Origin: Pseudomonadales bacterium
GTDB lineage: Bacteria; Pseudomonadota; Gammaproteobacteria; Pseudomonadales; DC-out160
Reading direction: 5' to 3'
Length of the DNA stretch: 11,936 nucleotides
NCBI GenBank assembly: GCA_016765265.1
Contig: JAESQG010000500.1
Span: 1-11,936 of the forward strand
Shown: positions 1 to 6,667 of the stretch, piece by piece
How positions within the stretch are numbered: the first letter of the stretch is position 1
Layout of the letters: the number at the start of each line of letters is the position of its first letter
Position numbers and translations under genes: made by a program
Notes under the pieces: model-generated
Databases searched by the model: none
What the model was told of the DNA's origin: nothing
Seen by the model: the letters and a program-made list of their open reading frames with translations, nothing else

Positions 1-584
1 AAGAGATGTTTGTTGATCCGAATGATGAGCGGAATCATTTAGGCCGTAATCAAATGGATCGAGATTCAACTGACCACAACCGATATAAACCTACGGCTCG
101 TATATCGCGTAACGTGAAAGATGAGGGGTTGGAACCTGCGCTTAAACCTAAATCAGAGGTGCAAGACGTGGTGATCATTTATTTAATTGCGAAACAAGGC
201 ACGGTTATTGAAGGCAAAAAATTGTTACAACAGTTGCTTAATTTAGGTTTAAGATTTGGTGAGATGGATATATTTCACCGCCACGAGAAGGCGAATAGTA
301 AAGGCTGTCTAATGTTTAGTGTTGCGAATATTGAGGAGCCAGGTACCTTTGATTTAGACCATATTGAAGACTTTAGTACGCCGGGTATTTGCCTGTTTCT
401 AAGTTTGCCCGGGCCTAAGAGATCCATGTATGCGTTTGATCTATTGGTGGATACGGCTAGAAAAGTATCTAATGCATTGGATTGTGACATGTTAGATGAA
501 AAACGCGAAGTGATGACGCAGCAGTCCATAGAGCAATATCGACAGCGAGTAATGGAGTTTGAGCGGTCTCCTAGACCCGCATAG
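1..584 (+). CDS. zipA: Cell division protein ZipA, C-terminal part (5' end cut by window edge)
   Basis: ZipA is an inner-membrane divisome protein that tethers FtsZ filaments to the membrane; its globular C-terminal domain binds the conserved FtsZ tail. The frame is open to the left edge (first full codon at base 3), so the ATG at base 6 need not be the true start. The N-terminal membrane anchor and part of the linker lie outside the window. The visible part has a charged, low-complexity stretch of about 50 residues and then the ZipA C-terminal domain. Diagnostic strings are GLRFGEMDIFHRHE, FSVANIEEPGTFDLD and DFSTPGICLFLSLPGP. The stop is at 582-584. ligA follows on the same strand, an order well known in gammaproteobacteria. 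The 130-base gap to ligA carries a tandem repeat, so tight co-transcription is not certain. Confidence 0.93.
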   Translation, partial: EMFVDPNDERNHLGRNQMDRDSTDHNRYKPTARISRNVKDEGLEPALKPKSEVQDVVIIYLIAKQGTVIEGKKLLQQLLNLGLRFGEMDIFHRHEKANSKGCLMFSVANIEEPGTFDLDHIEDFSTPGICLFLSLPGPKRSMYAFDLLVDTARKVSNALDCDMLDEKREVMTQQSIEQYRQRVMEFERSPRPA

Positions 585-626
585 TTCTCCACCAGTGTTG
601 ACTGATGGTATTTTCTTTTTATTTAT

Positions 627-666
627 GCCCAGTAACTTTAACGCCCAGTAACTTTAACGCCCAGTA
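627..666 (+). repeat. 16-bp tandem repeat, 2.5 copies, zipA-ligA spacer
   Basis: The unit GCCCAGTAACTTTAAC occurs at 627-642 and again without mismatch at 643-658, followed by a partial copy GCCCAGTA at 659-666. It fills much of the spacer between the zipA stop and the ligA start. The copies are identical, which suggests a recent slippage duplication. No protein or RNA role is visible. Confidence 0.92.
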
Positions 667-714
667 CACCAAGCGGGCCTGCGCCCCTAAGTCATACTTT
701 GTTCCTCAAAAATA

Positions 715-2747
715 ATGATTCAAATCGATAAAAAATTGCAACGCGAAGAAAAAGTAGAAGTCTTACGCGAGCGGATTCAAGAGCTTAATTTTCACTACTA
801 CGTGAAAGACGATCCTACTGTATCAGATGCGGCTTACGACAAACTGTTTAATGAGCTGCGCAAAATCGAAGAGGAATATCCGCAACTCATCACCGCTGAT
901 TCGCCCACTCAGCGGGTGGGCGCCCAGCCTATAGAGGGATTTACCCAAGTCAGCCACCGTATTCCTATGCTCTCCCTGGGCAATGTTTTTAATGATGAGG
1001 AGCTAGTGGAATTTGATCGACGGGTTCGAGATCGCTTGGAAAGTGAGAGGGTCGTGGAATATGCCTGTGAACCGAAGATAGATGGCGTGGCTGTGAGCTT
1101 ATTATATATAGATGGGAAGCTGAGTTTGGCATCTACCCGTGGCGATGGTTCTGTGGGAGAGAACGTAACGGAAAACGTGCGGACAATTGATAGTATCCCC
1201 TTACATCTTCGAGGGCAGGGCTACCCTCACCAGCTGGAGGTACGAGGCGAAATCTTTATGTCTAAGCAAGGTTTCGCCCAACTCAATCAAAGAGCACTTG
1301 CCCAATCTGAAAAAGTATTTGTCAATCCACGAAATGCAGCAGCAGGCAGCCTACGACAGTTGGACCCTCGCATTACCGCTAAGCGTCCCCTGGATATATT
1401 TTGTTACAGCGTTGGTTATGTGGATGGAGAGTTACCCGTTACTCAAAGTGGGATATTGTCTCAACTACAGGAATGGGGACTTAAAATTAATCCAGAGATT
1501 AAAGTCACCATTGGACCCGAGGAATGTGCTGCTTACTGTAGCGACATACTCAACCGGCGAGAAACCCTGGATTATGAGATTGATGGTGTGGTGTATAAGG
1601 TCAATCAACTGGTATTGCAGCAAAAATTGGGGTTTGTTTCCAGAGCGCCTCGCTGGGCTACAGCGCATAAGTTTCCGGCACAGGAGGAGACCACACGGCT
1701 GTTAGAGGTTGAATTTCAAGTGGGAAGGACGGGAGCCATTACTCCTGTGGCTCGTTAGAGCCGGTCGTGGTGGGAGGTGTCACCGTTAGCAATGCGACAC
1801 TTCATAATATGGATGAAGTAGAGCGTATGGACATTCGTGTTGGCGACACGGTGTTGGTTTATCGCGCCGGGGATGTTATCCCAAAGGTGGTTAAAGTCGT
1901 ACTGGATAAGCGGCTTGCTGGCGCTAAACGAATAAAAATGCCCACCTTGTGCCCCGAGTGTGATTCCCGGATTGAAAAGCCGGAGGGTGAAGTGGTGGCT
2001 CGCTGCAGTGGTGGGTTGTATTGTAAGGCGCAGTGCAAGGAGGCGATAAAACACTTTGCCAGTCGTCGGGCCATGGATGTCGATGGGCTAGGCGATAAGT
2101 TAGTGGAGCAACTGGTAGATACCGGAAAGATCAGCAACGTAGCTGATCTCTATAAATTAAGCGTCGATCAACTGGCCAGTATGGATAGAATGGGGGCAAA
2201 GTCAGCAGAGAATCTGGTGGTTGCGCTAGAAAAAAGTAAAGCGACGACGCTGCCCCGATTTCTTTTCGGTTTGGGTATTCGCGAGGTGGGCGAAGCCACT
2301 GCCCTGAATTTGGCAAATTACTTTGGTGATATAGATGAGATACGTGCGGCGGATGTAGAGTGTTTGCTTGCAGTGCCTGATGTGGGCCCCATCGTTGCAC
2401 AATACATCAAACTATTTTTTGCTCAAGAACACAATTTAGAAGTCATAGACCAGCTCAGCGAAAGTGGAGTACAGTGGCCGAAGATTGACGTGCAGACCAA
2501 CAAAGAGAAACCCTTAGAAGGGAAAATATTCGTATTGACCGGCAGCCTTACAAAAATTACGCGCAATGAGGCAAAAGCTAAATTACAGCAACTAGGGGCT
2601 AAAGTGAGCGGTAGTGTTTCTAAAAAGACCCACTGTGTGGTGGCGGGCGAAGCCGCTGGATCTAAACTCACTAAAGCCCAGGATTTAGGTATCGACGTTA
2701 TTGATGAGGATGCGTTTGAAAAATTATTGGCTCAGTATGAGCTGTGA
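715..2747 (+). pseudogene. ligA: NAD-dependent DNA ligase LigA, interrupted by a one-base deletion
   Basis: LigA seals nicks with a 5' phosphate and 3' hydroxyl, using NAD+ to adenylate itself, in replication and repair. Frame 1 from ATG 715 reads the Ia/adenylation domain with the nucleotidyl lysine K121 in the KIDG motif and runs to ...VGRTGAITPVAR, then meets TAG at 1756-1758. The family continues here with LEPV, and TTA GAG CCG GTC at 1755 onward gives exactly that in frame 3, which stays open to TGA 2745-2747. The OB fold, the four-Cys zinc finger (CPEC, then ARC and YC), the helix-hairpin-helix region and the C-terminal BRCT domain (GKIFVLTGSL onward) are all present. Restoring one T in CGT-TAG rejoins a protein of about 677 residues, close to the 671 of E. 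coli. As written, the fragments are 715-1758 and an open stretch from GTG 1767. The ligase is normally essential, so a sequencing or assembly error is the likeliest cause. A real mutation is possible if another ligase exists. Confidence 0.9.
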
Positions 2748-3366
2748 CGCCATCAAGCGGTCATTCGCCATAATGGTACTCTTGGGGGTGATTGCCCCAT
2801 TGGCGGGCTGCGCAACACCGCCTAAAAATATAAATAATATTTGCCAATTGTTTGAAGATAAACGGAGTTGGTATAAATCGGCTATAGCAACAGAGAAAAA
2901 ATGGAAGATTCCAGTCTATGTTACTATGGCGTTTATTCATCAAGAGTCAAAATTTAGGGCTAAAGCGGCACCGCCTCGACGTAAAATATTGTGGATTATA
3001 CCGGGACCACGCCCATCGTCTGCCTATGGTTATGCTCAAGCATTAGATGGGACCTGGGATAGTTATCGCAAAGCAACTGGCAATAGAGGTGGCGACAGAG
3101 ATGATTTTGATGATGCCGCGGACTTTATAGGCTGGTATAACAACATTAGTTATCGCAAAAACAAAATTAAAAGAGATGATGCCTACCATCTGTATCTAGC
3201 GTATCACGAAGGTCACGGAGGCTTTGCCAAACGAACCTATAAGAATAAACCATGGTTGATCAAGGTATCCAGAAAAGTGCAAAAGCGTTCACTGTATTAT
3301 CAGAAACAATATTGGTCTTGTAAAAAAGAATTAGAGAAGGGCTGGATTCGGCGTTTGCTCAGTTGA
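2737..3366 (+). CDS. Lytic-transglycosylase-like (SLT domain) lipoprotein
   Basis: This is a predicted outer- or periplasmic-face lipoprotein of 209 residues that would cleave peptidoglycan glycan strands. From ATG 2737 it has a short charged N-terminus, a hydrophobic stretch and the lipobox LAGC with Cys25. The SLT-type lysozyme fold follows: the probable catalytic Glu70 lies in FIHQESKF, GYAQ is at about 98-101, and the later YLAYHEGHGG motif matches the family's third conserved block. An insertion of about 20 residues rich in Pro and Arg separates the catalytic block from GYAQ. The C-terminus is strongly basic. ATG 2737 was chosen because it puts a proper signal peptide at the N-terminus; a longer in-frame start at 2701 would bury it. 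The start overlaps the ligA stop by 11 bases, so it is probably translationally coupled to ligA. Confidence 0.85.
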   Translation: MSCDAIKRSFAIMVLLGVIAPLAGCATPPKNINNICQLFEDKRSWYKSAIATEKKWKIPVYVTMAFIHQESKFRAKAAPPRRKILWIIPGPRPSSAYGYAQALDGTWDSYRKATGNRGGDRDDFDDAADFIGWYNNISYRKNKIKRDDAYHLYLAYHEGHGGFAKRTYKNKPWLIKVSRKVQKRSLYYQKQYWSCKKELEKGWIRRLLS

Positions 3367-3401
3367 GTGGAAGTGGAGTGAAGTAAAGTAAAGTGAAGTA
3401 A
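3366..3401 (+). repeat. Degenerate 5-bp tandem array (AGTRR x7)
   Basis: Directly after the transglycosylase stop, the pentamer AGTGG/AGTGA/AGTAA is repeated seven times, with one extra A after the first copy. The plus strand is entirely purines plus T, with no C. It occupies half of the 70-base spacer before yheU. No terminator is visible between these genes. Confidence 0.8.
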
Positions 3402-3436
3402 GCCCATTGTAACATCTGTTGAAGAGGCCACTGTCG

Positions 3437-3667
3437 ATGACAGAAATCCCCTACGAATCATTGGACCAAGAAGTGCTACTGAATTTGCTCGAAGAAATTG
3501 TCACTCGCGATGGGACTGATTATGGGTATGCTGAGGTTAGCACGGAAGAAAAGGTATCTGAAGCCTACTCTAGCTTGAAGAATGGAAGCGCCAAATTAGT
3601 ATTTAATGAGCAGACAGACAGTTGTAGCCTTTGTTTGACAGAGCAGCTAAAAGAGTTTTCAGACTAA
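3437..3667 (+). CDS. yheU: YheU family protein (UPF0270)
   Basis: This is a small cytosolic protein of 76 residues belonging to the gammaproteobacterial UPF0270/YheU family, whose function is not established. The family pattern is clear: IPYESLDQEVLLNLLEEIVTRDGTDYG matches E. coli [27 protein letters not shown] in spacing, and the TEEKV segment aligns with the family's EQKV block. ATG 3437 was preferred because GAAGAGG at 3421-3427 is a good ribosome binding site nine bases upstream; a TTG at 3419 lies in frame but overlaps that site. Family members are about 72-76 residues, so the length fits. The gene ends in the arm of a putative bidirectional terminator and converges on the Hpt-HD-GYP gene with a 3-base gap. 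Confidence 0.9.
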   Translation: MTEIPYESLDQEVLLNLLEEIVTRDGTDYGYAEVSTEEKVSEAYSSLKNGSAKLVFNEQTDSCSLCLTEQLKEFSD

Positions 3668-3679
3668 AACTCATTTTTT
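3649..3679. terminator. Putative bidirectional rho-independent terminator
   Basis: GAGTTTT (3653-3659) and AAAACTC (3666-3672) form a 7-bp stem around a six-base loop CAGACT. T6 follows on the plus strand (3674-3679), and A4 precedes the stem (3649-3652), which gives T4 on the minus strand. The hairpin overlaps the yheU stop codon and abuts the convergent Hpt-HD-GYP stop, where a two-way terminator would be expected. The stem is only two-sevenths GC, so strength is uncertain. Confidence 0.6.
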
Positions 3680-4783
3680 GGAATGAAGCCGCCGGATCAT
3701 TTTATTGAATGCGGTAACAACTTCGGTATCAAATTGAGTGCCCGCACAATTGTTAATTTCTGTAATTGCCCGCAGTAGCGATCGCTTATAAGACCTATCG
3801 GCCCTTTGATGGGTGACAGCGAAGAAGGTGTCAGCCACCGCCAGAATTTTTGCTCCCGTACATATATCTTCTCCCTTCGTGTTGTTTGGGTAGCCGTTAC
3901 CATCAGGTCTTTCATGATGTTGTAGCACCATTTGCGAGGCTTCTTGCCAACCGGGTAGTCGTTTTAGCCACTCATAGCTATGCATAACGTGGCATTGAAT
4001 CTTTTTCTCTTCAAAGGTATTCAAAACTTGGGTCTTATGCACTATTTCGTAAGGTATAAAAGCCATGCCAGTATCATGTAAGTAAGCGGCGGTCATCAGC
4101 TGTCGGCTGTCGATTGGTGTGGTCAATAGCTGGTTGATGCCAAGGCAATTATGGACTGTTTCTTCTGATTTGTTTTCCCAAAATGGCGAGTTGTCATCGA
4201 TGCTGGATGCTATTTTCTTGAAGTAATCAAGGTCTTCATCGGTATCGAACTCATGAATTATGTGGTGTGCAGTGGTGCCCTTTCCCGGAGTTTCGGACAG
4301 CGGCAGATGATGGGCAGCTTCACCCCCAATTTGCTTGATGATTTCAGCGGCTATTATTTCAACTTCGGTTATCGGCGCTTGAGTTAGTTTTTTAAAGGCG
4401 CTGGCAATCTTTTTTAGCGGGGTAATAATAATTTCGCCTTCGAGTTCTAAGGCATCTGCATCAGAGCGAAATTTATCAAGACTTAACAGTACTGCTTCTT
4501 TTATGTGGGGCGTGAATGTTATTTGCTGACAACGCAATTGAGAGAAGAGGTCTTCCATGGCATGAGTATATTCGGCGAAAGGCGTCATATAACAGATAAG
4601 ACAATTGCCTTTGATCATATGTAGCGCGCGAAAAATACTGTGAATGGCGTCCTGGTTGTGCGGATCTCTTTCAAGTTTGAAGAGGTCGTGCTCTATATCG
4701 TTAATGGATTCGTGAAGATGAACATTAAAGTCATGGAGAGTATCTTCATCTATGTCGTGTAGCTCAAAAAATTCATTTGACAC
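3671..4783 (-). CDS. Hpt domain + HD-GYP domain protein (predicted phosphorelay-linked c-di-GMP phosphodiesterase)
   Basis: A soluble 370-residue protein with two recognisable domains. Residues about 12-110 are a histidine phosphotransfer (Hpt) domain with phosphoacceptor H55 in ALHMIKGN (HxxKG). Residues about 200-370 are an HD-GYP domain with H236-D237 (LHDTGM) and the full signature HHERPDGNGYP at 289-299, followed by ILAVADTF. HD-GYP proteins hydrolyse c-di-GMP with a two- or three-metal centre. The usual HDxGK reads HDTGM here, so the family's common lysine is replaced by Met240. Fusion to Hpt rather than to a receiver domain implies input from a histidine kinase or a phosphorylated receiver. 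The start is GTG 4783; no in-frame ATG lies near it and no strong ribosome site is seen. The gene is divergent from the acyl-CoA-dehydrogenase-like gene. A phosphohydrolase with another substrate is the main alternative. Confidence 0.9.
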   Translation of the reverse strand: MSNEFFELHDIDEDTLHDFNVHLHESINDIEHDLFKLERDPHNQDAIHSIFRALHMIKGNCLICYMTPFAEYTHAMEDLFSQLRCQQITFTPHIKEAVLLSLDKFRSDADALELEGEIIITPLKKIASAFKKLTQAPITEVEIIAAEIIKQIGGEAAHHLPLSETPGKGTTAHHIIHEFDTDEDLDYFKKIASSIDDNSPFWENKSEETVHNCLGINQLLTTPIDSRQLMTAAYLHDTGMAFIPYEIVHKTQVLNTFEEKKIQCHVMHSYEWLKRLPGWQEASQMVLQHHERPDGNGYPNNTKGEDICTGAKILAVADTFFAVTHQRADRSYKRSLLRAITEINNCAGTQFDTEVVTAFNKMIRRLHSKK

Positions 4784-4846
4784 AATACTGGCCTATACCC
4801 ATTGCCAATTCAAGGGGGAGTGTTTATCTTAAGTGTAGAGTATCCT

Positions 4847-4877
4847 TTGAAAGAGTAGGAAAATTATGTGGTATAGA
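4847..4877 (+). promoter_or_regulatory. Candidate sigma70-type promoter for the 5055 gene
   Basis: TTGAAA at 4847-4852 and TATAGA at 4872-4877 are separated by 19 bases, and the -10 carries an upstream TG (TGGTATAGA), an extended -10 feature. It would give a leader of about 170 bases before ATG 5055. The spacing is longer than the 17-base ideal and no other support is available. Confidence 0.3.
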
Positions 4878-4909
4878 TAGCCCGACTAAATCAGCTTTTT
4901 GGCGTGAAA

Positions 4910-4931
4910 TTGTCCTGATGTTGTCCTGATA
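4910..4931 (+). repeat. 11-bp direct tandem repeat x2 in divergent spacer
   Basis: TTGTCCTGATG (4910-4920) is followed at once by TTGTCCTGATA (4921-4931), with one mismatch in the last base. It lies in the 271-base divergent region between the Hpt-HD-GYP gene and the dehydrogenase-like gene, downstream of the candidate promoter. Confidence 0.8.
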
Positions 4932-5054
4932 TTGCTCTCATCCCAGTCCCGGTAAGAAGGACATTATGAAGAGCTCCACTCATTCGAAGGGGCGAAGTTG
5001 TTGTTGATCTGTTTTGAACGAGTATTGTTAGACTTATTGATGGGGAGCGAGTTG

Positions 5055-6053
5055 ATGAATTGGTTAGATTATTTATTTGAGCAAGCGAGTGCAGGTAATT
5101 TTGAATATGTTACAGGAGATGCTAGAGCTGGAGACGCTACGCAAGACTTAGATTTGTTTCAATGGTATGCCTTGTGTAAAGAGGGCTCGTCTAATTGGAG
5201 CGCACCCGTTGAACGAGCCGTTATAGACGGGTATTTTAGTGCTTCAGTTGGGTACGTTTTTGCCTCTGGCTACCAGTGGACCTTAAGGGCCTTGTTGTTA
5301 GGTAAGTCACTATCCGGTAAACAAAAATCAGCAACGTTGCAGCCTATAGTGGACCCTGAAGCTATCGTCTCATTTTGCGTTACCGAATCTGGGGGTAATC
5401 GTCCCAGTGCGGTAAAATCGAGTTTAGAGAAAAAAGGCAATCAATTTGTTCTTAATGGAGAAAAGACTTTTATTACTGGGGCCAAAGAAGCAGAAAAATT
5501 ACTAGTGGCGGCTTCCATTGGAGAAAAGGACGGACGGAATCAATTGAAATTGGCAGTGGTGGACGCTAAACAGCAAGGCGTCGAGATTCAAATTAAGCCT
5601 GCCATGTCATTTTTGCCTATAGTGAGTCATGGATCTGCGACCTTTGACAACGTAATGATTGATGAGTCGAATGTGTTAGAAGGCGATGCATACACTGACT
5701 ATGTAAAACCATTGCGTACCATTGAAGACATATACGTCTTTGCTACACTGTTTGGCTATCTCTTCAAAATCAGTCGTCAGTATCAGTTTCCACAGGAAAT
5801 AACTCAAGATATTGTACAGGTGTTGCTTGTTTATGTTCAGTTGGCAAGTATGGACCCGCTCAGTCCGAGTGCTCATATTGCGCTTGGGGGTGCAGAGAAT
5901 ATGGCGGAGGCAGTTGTCGCAACGATGAAACCTTACTGGGAGAAGTTGCCGGAAGATTTGCAAGCGCATTGGCTGCGAGACAAAGCGCTAATGGGTATCG
6001 CTACCACAGCCAAAGTGAAACGATTGGAAACAGCCTGGCAGCATTTGGGTTAA
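5055..6053 (+). CDS. Acyl-CoA-dehydrogenase-like protein, short and divergent
   Basis: A 332-residue protein related to the flavin-dependent acyl-CoA dehydrogenase fold. The recognisable part is the middle beta domain: FCVTESGGNRPSAV (about 107-120) corresponds to the family's flavin/substrate segment after the N-terminal helices. LEKKGNQFVLNGEKTFITGA (about 124-143) is the classic strand pair, and SHGSATFDNVMIDESNVL (about 191-208) closes the domain. The C-terminal helical domain is shorter than in typical family members of about 380 residues. I see no YEGT-type segment carrying the catalytic glutamate, so dehydrogenase activity is doubtful. ATG 5055 was chosen because GGGGAG at 5042-5047 sits eight bases upstream; ATG 5040 and TTG 4998 are in frame but lack this. 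The gene may be expressed with ykgJ, which follows after a repeat-filled gap. Confidence 0.75.
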   Translation: MNWLDYLFEQASAGNFEYVTGDARAGDATQDLDLFQWYALCKEGSSNWSAPVERAVIDGYFSASVGYVFASGYQWTLRALLLGKSLSGKQKSATLQPIVDPEAIVSFCVTESGGNRPSAVKSSLEKKGNQFVLNGEKTFITGAKEAEKLLVAASIGEKDGRNQLKLAVVDAKQQGVEIQIKPAMSFLPIVSHGSATFDNVMIDESNVLEGDAYTDYVKPLRTIEDIYVFATLFGYLFKISRQYQFPQEITQDIVQVLLVYVQLASMDPLSPSAHIALGGAENMAEAVVATMKPYWEKLPEDLQAHWLRDKALMGIATTAKVKRLETAWQHLG

Positions 6054-6062
6054 TTAGCATTA

Positions 6063-6118
6063 TTGAAATAATGAAGTTGAAAGAATGAAGCTGAAAGAAT
6101 GAAATCAAAAGAATGAAG
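6063..6118 (+). repeat. 14-bp tandem repeat x4 that includes the ykgJ start codon
   Basis: Four contiguous 14-base units are seen: TTGAAATAATGAAG (6063), TTGAAAGAATGAAG (6077), CTGAAAGAATGAAA (6091) and TCAAAAGAATGAAG (6105). Each contains an ATGAA core, and the ATGAAG of the last copy is the predicted first two codons of ykgJ. The earlier ATGs do not give a usable frame: the in-frame one at 6071 meets TGA after five codons. The array fills the entire gap after the dehydrogenase-like stop. Confidence 0.93.
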
Positions 6119-6364
6119 TGTCGTGTTGGTTGTGGCGCCTGTTGTATTGCGCCATCTATTACTACCCCCATACCGGGCATGCCTGCTGGAAAGTTAGCGG
6201 GCGTGCGATGTGTTCAGTTGGATGATGCCTTTAACTGTAAAATTTTTGGCGAGCCACACCGTCCTAAAGTTTGTTCGGCATTTCACGCCACTCCTGACGT
6301 TTGTGGTACCAGCAAAGAGCAGGCGATGGAGCTTATAGCGCGGCTTGAAATATCAACTCTCTAA
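6113..6364 (+). CDS. ykgJ: YkgJ family cysteine-cluster protein
   Basis: A small cytosolic protein of 83 residues from the CxxCxxCC (zinc/iron-chelating, UPF0153-type) family. Eight cysteines are visible: C3, C7, C10, C11, C33, C42, C54 and C64. The CRVGCGACCIAPS opening and SITTPIPGMPAGK, CKIFGEPHRPKVC blocks closely match E. coli YkgJ. The family is thought to bind a metal; no substrate or partner is firmly known. The start at ATG 6113 is set by the N-terminal cysteine motif, which begins at codon 3. The upstream ribosome site is poor (A-rich AAAAGA only) and lies inside the 14-bp repeat array, so copy number there could alter translation. This is inference only. Confidence 0.92.
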   Translation: MKCRVGCGACCIAPSITTPIPGMPAGKLAGVRCVQLDDAFNCKIFGEPHRPKVCSAFHATPDVCGTSKEQAMELIARLEISTL

Positions 6365-6415
6365 CATGGGTTTAAGTGAATTATTGGTTCAAATATTCCT
6401 GTATTGAAGAAAGCC

Positions 6416-6553
6416 ATGGTTACATCGAATTACCATTACCGTGAAACGGAAATACCTGAACTGTATAGTCGTATGTGGATACGTTTACGTTCGGACATTT
6501 TTCAACGCAATAACTCCTTCCACCGCTGTTATTATAGACAAAAGAGTTTCTAA
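6416..6553 (+). CDS. Possible small ORF, 45 codons, unrecognised
   Basis: ATG 6416 to TAA 6551 would encode a basic, aromatic-rich peptide (contains NYHYRETEIPELYSRMW and ends HRCYYRQKSF) with one cysteine and no membrane segment. A purine stretch GAAGAAAG ends only two bases before the ATG, which is closer than usual for a ribosome site. I recognise no family. It could equally be chance in an A/T-rich spacer, or a decayed remnant. Confidence 0.15.
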   Translation: MVTSNYHYRETEIPELYSRMWIRLRSDIFQRNNSFHRCYYRQKSF

Positions 6554-6609
6554 TCCGAATCCCTTGCTCTATCATCGATACCTAAGAATATAGTTATTTA
6601 TTCCTAAGT

Positions 6610-6637
6610 GACTGAAGAGTTTCCACTTTCTTCAGTC
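6610..6637. promoter_or_regulatory. Inverted repeat upstream of the moxR-vwa pair
   Basis: GACTGAAG (6610-6617) and CTTCAGTC (6630-6637) form a perfect 8-bp stem, extendable by an A-T pair and a G-T wobble, around a loop of about 8-12 bases. No T-run follows on the plus strand, so it is not a typical terminator. Its place 31 bases before ATG 6668 suits a 5' leader hairpin or an operator for the ATPase-VWA operon. Confidence 0.5.
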
Positions 6638-6667
6638 CTAGGGCCCACTTTTTGAAAGAGTTTTTTG

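Larger units (their letters stand above)
6365..6667. other. 303-base spacer between ykgJ and the moxR-type gene
   Basis: No known gene, RNA or mobile element is recognised here. It holds one weak 45-codon open frame (6416-6553) and an inverted repeat (6610-6637) just ahead of the next gene. GAAAGAG at 6654-6660 is the ribosome binding site of the ATPase at 6668, seven bases from the ATG. No rho-independent terminator is visible after ykgJ, and no convincing -35/-10 pair was found. Confidence 0.6.

Noticed and set aside
588..625. Terminator after zipA
   Set aside because: An ACCAGT/ACTG...GT pairing needs a bulge and gives only a few base pairs before the T-rich stretch, too weak to call.
1187..1705. 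172-codon plus-strand frame within ligA
   Set aside because: It overlaps the conserved adenylation domain in another frame and shows no motifs.
1745..1762. Programmed -1 frameshift in ligA
   Set aside because: A slip would give the right residues, but the site GGCTCGTTAG has no slippery heptamer, and ligA is not known to be recoded. Kept only as a remote option.
2701..2736. Longer N-terminus for the transglycosylase lipoprotein
   Set aside because: It would add 12 residues inside ligA and push the signal peptide inward; ATG 2737 gives a normal lipoprotein signal.
3419..3436. TTG start for yheU
   Set aside because: The Shine-Dalgarno-like GAAGAGG lies inside this stretch and fits ATG 3437; the family begins at the IPY region.
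4966..5007. 13-codon leader peptide (MKSSTHSKGRSCC) upstream of the dehydrogenase-like gene
   Set aside because: It has a fair AGAAGG site, but it is very short, in another frame, and shows no attenuator structure or run of one amino acid.
6063..6118. CRISPR-like array
   Set aside because: Units are 14 bp and contiguous with no spacers, so it is a simple tandem repeat.
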